DNA of 64,000 nt. It comes from Argopecten irradians. Its lineage: Eukaryota; Mollusca; Bivalvia; Pectinida; Pectinidae. The stretch spans positions 36,942,679 to 37,006,678 of the forward strand of contig NC_091143.1 in the NCBI RefSeq assembly GCF_041381155.1. The letters run 5' to 3'. Numbering within the stretch: position 1 is the first letter of the stretch; the number at the start of each line of letters is the position of its first letter. The translations under genes were made by a program, and so were the position numbers. Of this stretch, positions 51,501 through 63,206 are shown in pieces. The notes beneath the pieces are model-generated. The model saw nothing but the letters and a program-made list of their open reading frames with translations, was not told the DNA's origin and did no database searches.

Positions 51501-54500
51501 GTATCCCCCATGTCATTTCCCATATCATAATATAGACATAAAATAGATTTCACTGAATGCATTCTGAACTCACCAGAAACTTGATTTTCTTCAGACTGAA
51601 AGTATCGCAGCTCTGTATGTGGTCCGACAGCCGACCCGGGGTGGAAATAACGATGTGAGGCTTCACTGCCAAGTCCAATCCCTGCTGCATCATGTCTGGT
51701 AACAAAAGGTCAAATAAACTCAAGGTAAAATCAATGTCCAAAGGTTAAATCAAGGTCAAGTCAAAAGGTTAAATCAAGTTTAAATCAAGGTCACAAGGTT
51801 AAATCAAGGTTAGATCATCTGTCATTTACAAAACAAGGTCAAATAGGGATTACCTTCAATGTGGATGCAAGATAACTTGCAATGAAGATTTACCAAATAT
51901 TCCAAAGTTTATTTAAATATAATTCCCTACTACACTAAAGAGCTCTGAAAGTTCAACTCAAAATAGAACTATCTTGTGTGGTATAAGGTGTTTTAATGCC
52001 AAGTAAAGTTCAAAGAAACAATTAAAGGTAAAACCAAGGTCAAAGGTTACAATATGGTATGGTATAAAACAAAAGTAACCATCATGTCAAGGACAGTTGA
52101 GGTTTATCCTTGTAATGTCAAAAGGTCTGCTTACAGGACATTGTCCAATAACGAGACAACCAGCAGCTAGCAGCAATTACACACGATAATGCTTAGGCCA
52201 TATAAAAAAATATATTTGTGTTTCCTATAACTCCCCCCCCCCCCCCGACCCCATAAAATCAGTGAATACTAAAAACCTTTTTATCAGATTTACCCTCAAG
52301 CAAACAAATAACAACCTTAATTTTGGTTTTGCACAAAATCAGGAGTTTTGGTACAAATTCTGTAAATTTAAGACACCAATAATCCCCTTGGAATCAAATC
52401 CATGGTTTATATAAATTTGAATATAGTCTATTTCAGTTTTTCACAGCGAGAAACTGGGATGAAGAGAAAAAGTATTTAAAAAAAAAGAAAAAAAAAATCC
52501 CAACATATACCATTTTGTTATTTGGCCTATTATGTGATTATAATGTCTGAAGTCCTGGATTCAAGAATAGCTAACGTTTAACATTTTTATTTATGGACAT
52601 AAGTAAGCTTTAAAAAGTCACTTCATCACTCACCCAATCCTCCTGTTATCACAGATACTCGAATTCCGATTGGCTTCCCCAAAACTTTAAACTGTTCCGC
52701 AATTTGGAAGGCAAGTTCTCTGAAACAAAGCCCACAAACAGTCATAATTCATTGTGGTATTATTCATAACAACTGTATTAGCTGTTGCTTACAGCTAAGG
52801 ATATAATGAGTGTTTCTGATATTGATGGCATATACCATATTCTCCATAGTTAGCGCCCAAGGCGCTTAATTAATAGTAACAAAGGGAGCGCCTATATTAT
52901 TAACAAATCAAAATGTAAGTTGAGGACGAAAAAAGTCAGCCATATTTTAAATATTTTTTTGTACTCATGGTACATTAACCTGTTACAATAAACTTGTATA
53001 TGCCTTTTATCCTTTGAAATGCATTATCATGTCGTGATTCATGTACATGTAAAAGACTCGCAAATTTATGTAATATGGGATACAATGCTGATGTTTGAGG
53101 CATCACATGTTGTAAAAAATTGTTAAATCTATGGGATATGCGAGCTTATACAACTTCAACTCTGCTCCAGAAAAGGGGAGGGGCACTTATAGGGGAAGGG
53201 GCTCTAATAATGGGGAATACCATAAGTCATGCTGGGTATAATTCAAATAAAAAATGCTATATCAGGGGTGTATCAATACAGCAACATAAACATCAAATCT
53301 ATTCCAATAGTTTTCTGGTACAATGATAATAAGATAGTAAGATTTCCTGCACGAGACAGTCTAAGTGTTTTACCTTGTTGGAGTGAGAACGAGAGCATAT
53401 ATCCCATATGGATCCTCAGACAGTTTCTGAAGAATGGGCAAAGCAAATGCTGCCGTTTTACCACTTCCAGTTTTAGCACATCCGATGCAGTCTTGCCCTG
53501 AAAATAAACACATAAATGTAAATAATAACCAAACACCAATAACAGTGTATAATTAGCTGATTGGTAAAACATGCAAGAAATGTCCTAAAAAACTTGTCGT
53601 AATCAATCGCTTGTGTGTGTTTTCACTCATATCATTTCAATATCAAGGTTCTAAACGAATTGAAGAACCCATACACATAAGTAGTAAGGAGGAGTATGTT
53701 TTTATTTTTTAAAACATAAGCAGTCACCTGAGAAAATGGCAACATATGTAGAAGAAAGTTTTGTACAATTTTCCTATAAAACGTAGTCTTCAGTGGGACT
53801 GAAGAAAAATATAATTGATCATCGGTTGGTTACACAAAACAATATCGACGTCTAATGTTATTGGATTAACAGTACTCTGATGGTACCCCTCCAAGTTCTA
53901 ACATGTTAAAGTAGAGAAACTGGGAAAGTTTCGCTCAGTCACCAGCAAGGTTTGACATTTGCCCAGGGTTCACTTTTGGGAGCGATTTCACGATATTCTC
54001 GCATTATTTTCATATAAATCGCATTAAAGTCTGATATAATGCAAGAAAAAATCGCGCAGTCAAAAATAACATAATATTTACCAATCGCAGTTCCGGAAAT
54101 ATTATCTAATCCTGTTTTACAGATCCTAATGATAGCGAGTTCCAATCAGTGTCTCCGCGGCGCTTGCCTCTGCATTCTCCCAAATAATTCAAACGCTTTA
54201 TTAACCCTATACTGCTACAGTACATGTGACTATCGAAGTGATGAAGAACATGCATAACAGTTCTTTGCTAGCGATGTGTCAGATGTCGAAAGTAATTTTG
54301 AGGGGTCAGATACTTTAGATTGGGAACTAATAGATGACATTATTACATAAAATATACCTATAAATAATTGTATGTCCAGAACATGAGGCAGACAACCACG
54401 TGGACGGCTGCCGTGTTGACAGACGACGAAATTAACTTTCAGGCAAGTTGAAATTAATCCATGAATGAACAGTTTTAAATAAATTGATAATCAGAAGCAC

Positions 54501-55666
54501 TTTTTGAAAGATTAAATTGTAGTCGATAATATAAATGTTCAAACAAAATAATATACATGAAAGATATTGAAGTTTACCGTCAATGACCGGCATGTTGAAA
54601 GAAAACTGACGGATCTGTTACGTTAAATGAGATCTATGCATCATGCAGGCGTTTCTTTTACAACGACTGTGGCTAGTTTTATCCAAAATCCACCACCATT
54701 GGTCAAATGATAATGCACTTGAAACACATTTTTTTCAGAAATTGTTTAATCAGGATCGTTTTCTAGTGAGATTTTCTTGCCATTCACCTGACTGACAATG
54801 ACTTACCTGCGTACATAATAATATTGTAATTACTATGCATTTGACCTGAGCTAATTAAATATACTTTTTTAAGATAACATCAGCTTAAATAGAGATGTGG
54901 TACATAATACAGATGCATATAGACTGTGGGTTAAATAATAATTGATAAGACCAGAAATTCAGCAGGAAACCAGTAAAATTTCTTCCATGAACAATATTTG
55001 CAGAATATACAGTATACATACAAACCGCAGACAATAACAAACTATTTGCATATACCTTGTTATTTATTTTATTGACATTATCACATGACACGCTTGTCAT
55101 AATCAATCTTTAATAAGAGGACATAACAATTAACATTGAAGTTCTCTTGCAAAAAAAAAAGGATAAATAAAGGAGTGAGAAAAAAATTCCATCCACATCT
55201 GAAAAATCTCATTGAAACAAGGTGAGGGAGATTTTTTCTCTCATTGTGCCTAAGGTCAAGGGTGAACCCTGTTTGCCTAACGTATTCTTATATCGGAGGC
55301 CTACCTGTGCCCTTTTTTCCCATCTTAGCAACATATCTAGACTTTCACAACATTAGAGAGACCTTATAAAGCCATTTCTCTAAACGGAAAAGAAACGGTT
55401 ACTGCAGTACACACTACACAGGTACAGTACGTTACGATTTTTATCAGTCAACTGGTTGAATATTTACCATCGAGAATTGGTGGGACACAGTTCACTTGGA
55501 TCGCAGTGGGCTTACTTAATCCCATGTTTTTACACTGGTTATAAAGCCATGAGTTTAAGCCTAAGTCTTTGAAAGTCTGTAACTTCGCAGTTTCGCCACT
55601 ACTGGTACTCGCCATGCTTGTTTTATCAAAGTTGCTCAGAGTTGCTGAAGCGCTTGAAAGAGACAT
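42532..55666 (-). CDS. DDX49: DEAD-box ATP-dependent RNA helicase, DDX49 type (ribosome biogenesis)
   Basis: Complete twelve-exon gene on the - strand: 55468-55666, 53374-53497, 52634-52719, 51574-51695, 49808-49986, 45615-45755, 45331-45522, 44850-44947, 44231-44305, 43756-43844, 42858-42929 and 42532-42624. This gives 1470 nt and about 489 aa; human DDX49 is near 483. Motifs: Q motif GLSKPTAIQ (49-57), motif I AKTGSGKT (73-80), PTREL (106-110), STPGR (154-158), DEAD (180-183), SAT (211-213), IFTNTCK (motif IV), ATDVASRGLD (342-351) and [10 protein letters not shown] (372-381). A Lys-rich C-terminus ([10 protein letters not shown]) follows. DDX49/Dbp8 helicases act in nucleolar pre-rRNA processing. 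Start at 55666 or, with a better Kozak context, the in-frame ATG at 55615. Exon 7 begins with a 13-codon tandem duplication (see findings). Confidence 0.95.
43196..43556. mobile_element. MITE with AAGATGCTCCACCGCCGAC termini
   Basis: A 361-bp element with inverted ends of about 20 bp (aagatgctccaccgccgaca / gtcggcggtggagcatctt), in intron 10 of the DDX49 gene. It is bordered by TA on the right and, allowing one lost base, on the left, as expected for Tc1/mariner-type MITEs. Two further copies are nested at 27012-27736. Confidence 0.75.
45453..45587 (-). repeat. Three copies of a 39-bp unit at the 5' end of DDX49 exon 7
   Basis: Units at 45549-45587, 45483-45521 and 45453-45482 (the last runs on into unique exon sequence). 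On the - strand each starts TACACCCAGATTC and carries ATGATCTG. The first two are separated by 27 bp (45522-45548), which supplies a good pyrimidine-rich acceptor. All are in one open frame. Confidence 0.85.
46437..47700. other. Intron 5 of DDX49, no feature seen
   Basis: AT-rich intronic DNA. Open frames, including one of about 100 codons, are low in coding character and lack splice-site support. Confidence 0.4.
48300..49570. repeat. Two modular dispersed repeats in DDX49 intron 5
   Basis: One begins with aacaagaggcccaagggcct at about 48302. A second begins at about 48958 with a terminal hairpin, gcccaccatcatcagatggt followed by gggc. It continues with three to four modules of about 150 bp carrying gctatttctcagaaagtac, cattttgggaccgat and aagatggccgcc. 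The second family recurs inverted at 57440-57770 and 59190-59625. Confidence 0.6.
50483..50867. mobile_element. Probable hAT-type MITE
   Basis: Inverted ends cagggctcgaattt and aaattcgagccctg enclose 385 bp of non-coding, internally palindromic sequence rich in cacttgct / agcaagtg words. The CAGGG-type terminus fits hAT elements. The expected 8-bp duplication is not visible in the flanks, so an old insertion or a flank change is likely. Located in intron 4 of DDX49. Confidence 0.6.
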
Positions 55667-55859
55667 CGCTTACAGGGCATTTCTGATAAAGCGTTTAACA
55701 GACCAGTAATTTAAGTGGACTATAACTTACAAAATGGTAGGTTTGCAAATTATTGGAACCCGAATCGAAAAGCCACATTTACCGTACATTTACATATATA
55801 CATAACACATACGTTTTGGGAAACACTCTAATTAGGGCTTTTTTGTTTGAATATGTTAT

Positions 55860-56020
55860 TTTACGTTATGGAAAAATTAGAGTGTAACACATTAATTAGG
55901 GCTTTTCACCATGTGGTGAAAAGGCCTATTGTTTTTGTCCTGTTTTTAGGGCTTTTCACCATGTGGTGAAAAGACCTATTGTTTTTGTTCTGTGTTTTAT
56001 TATTATTATCATTATTACAA
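55860..56020. repeat. Terminal palindrome repeat, doubled
   Basis: agggcttttcaccatgtggt followed by gaaaagacctattgtttttg occurs twice, near 55893 and 55947. A third copy starts the long repeat at 58095. CTTTTCACCATGTGGTGAAAAG-type palindromes at the start of an element suggest a terminal hairpin. Confidence 0.6.
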
Positions 56021-56535
56021 GATAACCGATACTTACATAATATATAATTCATTTTTCGCAATTTTCAGTCAGGTGGACATGACGTACAATTTGCGTTATT
56101 TTACATGACGTACAATTTGCGTGCCCCTGTGCCTGGAGTGAGGTGACCAATATTACATTTCACGGTCCCGGAATAGCCGTTGAGATGGGTTGTTTTTATC
56201 TTGTACACACGTTCCTTCCACATATTCATAATTCTAAATATAAATGCCGAAGATAGATATATCTGGATCAAATAATCGATGAAAAGTTACGTATATGTTT
56301 ATAAGACCACGATCGAGTGCATTGTGGTTAGCGATAGGCCTAGGGCGTCTCCTTGCAGGCGGTATATGGAGTTTTCAAATTATTATTTGCCTAGAGGAAA
56401 TAAACGATTTTGTTTTAATGTCCAGGAGACAGGAGTCATCTCGTCTTTCCGTGTCAACACCAAAATAAAAACTAACAGGCATATTCAAGGACACGTCCTT
56501 GGCCTAGCTACTGTAAGATACTGACCGTGTATATT

Positions 56536-56658
56536 AGTCCGCTAAACCTGCCTATATTATTAGGCTTTTTTAATTTTTTTTTTGCCTTATATATAGACTA
56601 TATATTAGGCAAAAAAAATTAAAAAAAAGCCTAATAATATAGGCAGGTTTAGCGGACT
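56536..56658. repeat. 123-bp near-perfect hairpin
   Basis: The left arm agtccgctaaacctgcctat is matched by the right arm ending ataggcaggtttagcggact. The first 33 bp of each arm pair perfectly. The next 25 or so pair apart from differing T-run lengths, around a short tatatag centre. No target-site duplication is evident. Confidence 0.75.
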
Positions 56659-57439
56659 ACGTGTTTTTATCTTGGTATAATTAATTTTTAATTTGGTATA
56701 ATTATTTATTTTGTAGTAATAGAGCTACATGTACATGTAGCCCTTGCCAGATATTGTGAATTGTTTGAATGATATATTATAAAAAAATTGCCGTCGGTGG
56801 TGAGAATCGAAAGATCAGAAGATCTATACGGTAACGTTAAGCCAGATTTCTGCTTTTTTATATACAGTGATTTTTTTATAAGAAGAAGATAACATTGTCC
56901 TTTTTTTGATGATGTATGATTTAGTATTTCCCAATAGGAAAAATAGAAATTTGTAAATGTAATGTGCATGTAGCTGTGAAAAGTGAAAAAATGATAATAA
57001 CACATTGATCACAAATCAGAAAGTTTTTTGTTGTTCTTTAATATACCTGGTATACAATAATCTTTGTTTGTTATTTTATTGTTTTTTTTCTGAAATGCTC
57101 GCACGTCGGTGAAGACACCCCCTGAGAGGAATGAGTTCGATTTCGCCGAGACGAAGCACAGGCTCGTGTTACGTTGATACAGAGAAAACGACAGTTTATA
57201 TTTTATACCATGGAATATCAAAGTTATATACAATGAGAAATTGTACAATGCAATCTTTTTAGATTATATCTTTCTACTGCGTATGCATCGTAAAATTCTA
57301 CTAAGTTGCATGAAATACAATGCACAGTCGATGTCGGGAACAGATCCGATTTGATGCATTCAACTCAAATATAAAAAAAATGAATGCTATTGCCGAAACT
57401 TTTTGGACTAAAGATAGTCTTAAGTCTTCAAAGATCACT

Positions 57440-57770
57440 TCTTTTTTAATGAATAAGAAAAAAAAATTCCTTTAGTACTTTCTGAGAAATAGCGATAAGA
57501 AACTTCAAATGACAAAATCCAAGATGGCCGCCTGTCGGCCATGTTGTTTTCCGATCGGTCCCAAAACGCAATATGCAAAACTAGGGACAAAGGGGAACAA
57601 ACACATGAAATATGAGAAAGATCCCTTCAGTACTTTCTGAGAAATAGCGATAACAAGGATTTCTTTTCTGACGAATAGAAGGACGGACGACGGACCACGG
57701 ACGCAAAGCGATTTGAACAGCCCACCATCATCAGCCCACCATCATCAGATGGTGGGTTAAAAATGTCAAC
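57440..57770. repeat. Inverted copy of the gatggtgggc-hairpin repeat
   Basis: Modules with agtactttctgagaaatagc and tccaagatggccgcc, ending in a doubled cagcccaccatcatc and then agatggtggg. It is the same family as 48958-49560, in the opposite orientation. Confidence 0.6.
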
Positions 57771-58089
57771 TTCCGCTTTGAAGTACGGGTCAAATTTGAA
57801 GCCGTAGTCTCCATTTTATTTCATATTTCTTCTTGAGACAGACTCGTTATCATTTGCTCGAACTAATTTGGAAATATATATTGGATTAAGATGAGAGTTC
57901 TCTTTGGATGATCAAACTTCATGCAGATCTTCACTAAAACACTTTTATTCAGGGCTGAAAGTCAAGGTCATTTATTGGTTACAACTTCAAAACCTATGCA
58001 TTACCTAGTTCTTAACTTACATGGCAATGACGGTATTGTAAACTAAATATAGTGAAAAGCCCGCCAAATTGTCTATGACAATTTCTAGT

Positions 58090-59170
58090 TAGGGCTTTTC
58101 ACCATGTGGTGAAAAGACCTATTGTTTTTGTTCTGTTTTTTATTATTCTTATTCTTCTACACTTTATTGTGTCCAAAAGATCTTCAAAATCGTAATAGGT
58201 ATGCCAATGGCCTTATTGTTATATTGTATGGCATGAGTTGAAGGGATCATTTTTAAGTAGGTCAAAAATCCAAGATGGCCGCCATGACGTCATGCCTAAA
58301 AAGTTTAAAACAGTCATAACTCAAACACCGTTTAAGATACAGCAAATATTTTTGATGTTTTATGTAGATCGTTTAAAAGACTAACTTTTATTCAATTACA
58401 GCAATTAGGTCAAAGGTCAAACAAAAAAGTTCGCTTTTGGGTCAAAGTTCACGAATTTTTTTATTTTGCGAAATTTCTTTTTACATATCGATGCAGAATG
58501 TCATTCTGATGAATTTGGTGTCTTTTATTTTTCGGTAGCACTTCCGGTTAATGTTGTATGCCATTTTGAAAAACAATCCTTTGATATTTGCTAAATTCCC
58601 GCCAAAATGTTTAACATTATATATTGTCGAACTGAATGACTAATATAGTCTGCAATTGCTATCGAAAAGACCCCTCTAATGTTCTCTAACGCTTGATATG
58701 ATTTTCATCTTCATCAAAAAAACAAAATGGTCGCTATGACGTCATATCTTAAAATTTAAAAATGCTTATAACTCACTAACAGTTCTTTTCACAGAATATA
58801 TCCAATATTTTTTTTTTTGCAGATAATCTTAAGTGAAACTTTTTCTCTCTTCATGTTATTACAAAAAATGGCAACTTCCGGTTTTCGGTAAGGGTCAAAT
58901 GTTAAAGGTCCTGTTTTTAACAATAAACTTGAAAACTTTTCTCCTGAAGTTCTGTAAGGTCTAGGATCTTCATATTTCATATATAAGATGTCCAGGGGAT
59001 GGGCTATAAAGTCAGATACTAGGAATGACCTTGACCCATATTCAAGTTCACAGTGGTCAAATACACATATCATAAATAAATTGCTTAAATGGTCATAACT
59101 AACTTATCGTTGGTTTTACAGTTTTCATGCAATTATGTTATTTGAAGATAATCTACAGGGCAATGTTTTT
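58090..59170. repeat. Modular dispersed repeat beginning with the ttcaccatgtggtgaa palindrome
   Basis: After the palindrome at about 58095-58120 the element holds two or more related modules around 58260 and 58710, with atggccgccatgacgtcat and atggtcgctatgacgtcat, each followed by cataactca. Non-coding; the right boundary is unclear. Confidence 0.5.
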
Positions 59171-59189
59171 TCTAATAATAACTTGTTAT

Positions 59190-59625
59190 AACAAGAGACC
59201 CCAGAGGGATCTTGGCGCCCACCATTGAGTGAACTTTATTGGATCTTCGTAAGACTGATCTTTTCTCTGCTTTTCCTTCTTTCCCTGCTTCATCCACCTG
59301 TCGGCCATGTTGTTTTCTGATTGGTCCCAAAATGCAATATGCATAACTAGGGACCAAGGGGAACCTACACATGAAATTTCAGAAAGATCCCTTTAGTACT
59401 TTCTGAGAAATAGCGATAAGAAACTTCAAATGACAAAATCCAAGATGGCCGCCTGTCGGCCATGTTGTTTTCCGATCGGTCCCAAAATGCAATATGCAAA
59501 ACTAGGGACCAAGGGGAACCTACACATGAAATTTGAGAAAGATCCCTTCAGTACTTTCTGAGAAATAGCGATAACAAGGATTGTTTACTGACGGACGGAC
59601 GGATGGACGACGGACAATTTCTAGT
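59190..59625. repeat. Modular dispersed repeat, same family as 57440-57770
   Basis: It opens with aacaagagaccccagaggga and tcttggcgcccacc, then two modules with cctttagtactttctgagaa, tccaagatggccgcc and cggtcccaaaatgcaatatg. It closes with acggacggacggatggac. Confidence 0.6.
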
Positions 59626-59712
59626 TGTAAAATGATTTCTGCAGGTATGTTTCCATCCAAACAAACATAAGACTTACATCTTATGTTGTAGCTTTTGTGT
59701 ATATACATGTTT

Positions 59713-59836
59713 CACAAGGACCTGGCATGAAAAATTTTAACCAACAGTATACATATATATATATATTATAATATCTTAATATATATATATATAAATATGT
59801 ATACTGTTAGTTAAAAAATCGTGCCAGGTCCCTGTG
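59713..59836. mobile_element. 124-bp palindromic MITE with 8-bp TSD
   Basis: The left end CACAAGGACCTGGCATGA and the right end TCGTGCCAGGTCCCTGTG are inverted copies. The arms continue through aaccaacagtatacatatat into an AT-rich centre. acatgttt flanks both sides exactly (59705-59712 and 59837-59844). An 8-bp duplication with CA...TG ends suggests a hAT-type MITE. Separate termini of the family occur at 60615, 62301 and 62974. Confidence 0.8.
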
Positions 59837-60994
59837 ACATGTTTGTCTGTCCATTCGAATGATTTTCACAGCTTAATTCATCAAACCCAAGGACGTATAT
59901 GAGACTTATAAATCCTTGATCAAACTTGATGGTTTTCAATAGGTCATTTTTTTGACAGTTATGGCATAATATCTAACATTTTCTTCTGCTTTAACTTTTT
60001 TTCATATTTAACATAGACTGGTTCAAGTGGTTCAGCCAGTGTTCAAATGTGTATTAATTCATGCAGGCGTCAATTATTTCTGAACGAGATAGTTTTTACA
60101 TGATCATGTACACGTCTGTTCTGTAGCTAAAAACCGGCAAGGTATACATTATAACATTGGAAATGGTGTAACATTAGATTAACTGTTGTGGGCGAATATA
60201 ATCAGTATAATGCATAAGATCAAAATTAAATTCAGGGATAACTCGTAGAATTACAAATAACGTTTCGTATTTCTTCACGGCTATGTGTAATATGTATTTT
60301 AATGCGTTCACGTATCGATATAGATATTATGCTCATCATAAGCGACCGTGCTTAGTCACATGACTTCAAAGACTCGATCTGACCGTTGGTCGGAATATTC
60401 CCGCCTAATCCATTGTTCATGAGAAGTCCGGCGAACTGACAACACAATTTTGAGCTCCCGAATTGCAACACTTTATAAAGGCAAAAGGCAAGTCCGTTCT
60501 GAACATTTCATTTATACGATATATATATATATATATATATACAGTATTGTTTAGATTTAAAGACTTATTAACAAAGTCTTACATTCCCGTATGTGAAGTA
60601 ATACTGGCATAAATCACAGGGACCTGGCAAGAATTTTATAACCAACGGCAACGGTATATATCTCTCCTCTCAAAAAACCTAAAACCACATGTACGTTTTT
60701 TGTATTGTTTTTCTCTTTGTTTGATATAATATGTGAGCCACCTAACATTGGACATACTCATGAACATATCTCAGTTTCAACATGCAATTTCTACATGCGC
60801 ACACATCACAATCATTTGAGTTATCGCACAAAATTACAATTACATGTATTTTTTTATGAAAACCATGAACTTCTCAATATTTTAAGGTTTAAGACCCTGT
60901 TTAAACTAGTGATGTTTTTGTATGCCTATACACTGTATTCACTTCACTTAGGTGTATTTGCATAACATACATATACATGTACTTAGTTACTAAA

Positions 60995-61084
60995 CATCCT
61001 CGATATTCAAGGGGTTCCGATCAATTACGATCTCTACACGTGTAGAGATAGTAAGTGATCGGAACCCCTGGAGTATCGAGGATG
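60995..61084. mobile_element. 90-bp palindromic MITE with perfect 9-bp TSD
   Basis: catcctcgatattcaagggg on the left pairs with cccctggagtatcgaggatg on the right; the centre is cacgtg. gttactaaa flanks exactly on both sides (60986-60994 and 61085-61093). The perfect duplication makes this the youngest copy of the family in the window. Confidence 0.85.
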
Positions 61085-61529
61085 GTTACTAAAAAGTGTC
61101 TATGCATCTGAACTAACCTTACTAGATATAATACTGTTGACTCTGTATAGGCTGATGTGTTGCTTGTAAATTTTGGCAAATTATGCAAAAAAGGTAAATT
61201 TTCAGTTTTGCATGTCCACAGGTTTCAGTACATATTTCTGTCACCAAACAACCATGTCATTATGTTTACTAGTGTTTATAGCATGTAGTAGGAACGCTGG
61301 TTTGACCGGATTCGACTTTATAAAGGCATACACATATAAATTGTCCGGAAAATTTGACATTATTTAGGTTTTGTTCAACTACAGCTTAGACATGATATAT
61401 TAAACAGGGTCTTAAACTTTAATTGTCCATTCAAGATCTCATTTTACACTCTTCTATTTCAGGTTATACACGGTTATTTCAGCAATACAAACTTTATTCT
61501 AGTCCTACATATTTTACTATTAATTTGTA

Positions 61530-62890
61530 TGGATATACATGTAAACCCCGGTCAAGGCACAAACACTGATATATTGACTATATTCCACATAAATATTCGC
61601 AGCTTAAGAAATAAAATAACTCACCTCCAAAACATTGCAGGTGAATTCCACGTAGAATGCATCACCATTTAGATCTGTCATTTAGACAGCACTATTTCTG
61701 ATGACGATATACAGACCGTGTACATTCCTATGGTGGAGGTGTTGTTCGTCTATATATCTTATTATATTTATGCCAAACATTGTCTTGACTTAGAATTTCC
61801 ATCAGATGAAGTCGTATGGGTAGAAATTTTCTTTAATAATTCCTCATACCTCCTTTGCACAGTTTACAGACCCAATGATAGTATAAATCCTTTTTGGGAA
61901 CAATTTGAAAACTCCACTGAAACCGCACTTGATGAAAATCGACATGTAATAATAGTTGAAGACTTGAACATTTATTGACTCTCAGAAACCCGTCACATAT
62001 ACTAAGTGATAGTATACAATGTACGTCTATATTCCTTTTCCAATGTCATACATTAACCTACACGTGTAGGTCGAACGTGCGCTTCGTCACTGGATCCCGT
62101 GCTGGTCAGCGATGCGTGCGAAATAGAGCTTTCCGGTGTTATCGATGTATGTAGATCACGATATATTTCTGACCATGATATCGATGCCACTATGGTTGAA
62201 ATGTACTAATAATTGTTTACGTTCGATCTGGTGACCATGCTATAAAAATGCTAATTACCGATACTTTAATGATCTTATACAAAATATGCCAGGTCCCTGT
62301 GGTTGTTATTTAGAGGCGCTCAATCATGTAATGATATGTGTAAATTATTTTCTGAAAAAATACTCAGAATATGCCCGTGTTTGTATTCCCACTAAAAATA
62401 TTATTATAAGACCTAATGGTAAGCCGCGTTTACATATGAATTACGACATGAAATAAGAGTGAGAAATAGGTTACATAAAAAACTTAAACGTAGCTATTCA
62501 TTGCTAAATTTAGATAAATTTGAAAAAGCAAAGAAACATGTCAATAATTTAAAACGCAGAACCAGGGAATTGTTTTTCGCTAATGTAAATGGACTATTAG
62601 ACAATTTTGCCAAAAACAACCAAAATGATTTCTGGAAACTTCTGCGTAATTTGATAAAGGGTTGTGATACAGTTTCTAATATCCCCATTAAGATATCCTG
62701 TTAATAATACTATTATGGTAGATAATGAACGAAAAGCTAATGTTTTAAATGATTACTTTGTATCTATATCAACCTTATGTGATACTGGTGTTCCCTTACC
62801 ATATGTTAATACCAGAACACAAAGTCGTATGGGCGATGTTTTTTACGCATACTGATATTATCGATATTCTAAGTTCCTAGACATAGGCAA
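61530..62890 (+). pseudogene. Decayed LINE fragment (CR1/Jockey-like, endonuclease and linker part)
   Basis: Pieces in several frames read HINIRSLRNKITHLQ, then LEFPSDEVVWVEIFF and CTVYRPNDSINPFWEQF. These match the start and middle of an APE-type endonuclease: the N-x-R-S-L-x-N-K block and the YRPPNSS-type block. Near 62459-62704 KKLKRSYSLLNLDKF and NNQNDFWKLLRNL match the segment before the reverse transcriptase. In-frame stops (for example after ECITI at 61669) and frame changes show it is dead. The reverse transcriptase core is missing. The host enzyme would have mediated target-primed retrotransposition. Confidence 0.75.
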
Positions 62891-63206
62891 AGCTGAAGGT
62901 ATTGATAAAATATTACTATAATAAATATATATATGTATACTGTTGGTTAAAACATTTCGTGCCAGGTCCCTGTGGACATGGTAAATAGACTTATCTGATT
63001 AAATCACAGATCCTTATAACCACTCCGTTCAAAAGAGGATTTGACAACATCCCATAATAGGTCATGTTCGCATGACCTTTATACCACCTGTACATCAAAT
63101 CAAAAGCATTTTCTACACCTAGCTACATCAATTGAAAACGCCATTTCGTCCCAGTATAAATATACACTTAGCTTTGTTGTGCTCTTTGGGCGAGATGAAT
63201 ATGTAC

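Larger units (their letters stand above)
60615..62974. mobile_element. Region bounded by opposed termini of the CACAGGGACCTGGCA family
   Basis: The left terminus at 60615 (cacagggacctggcaagaat, then aaccaacggcaacggtatat) and the right terminus at 62974 (tatgtatactgttggttaa, then gtgccaggtccctgtg) are inverted copies. They may be halves of one MITE split by later insertions. The flanking 8-mers do not match, and an extra terminus sits at about 62284-62301. The interior holds the LINE fragment and a MITE. Confidence 0.4.
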
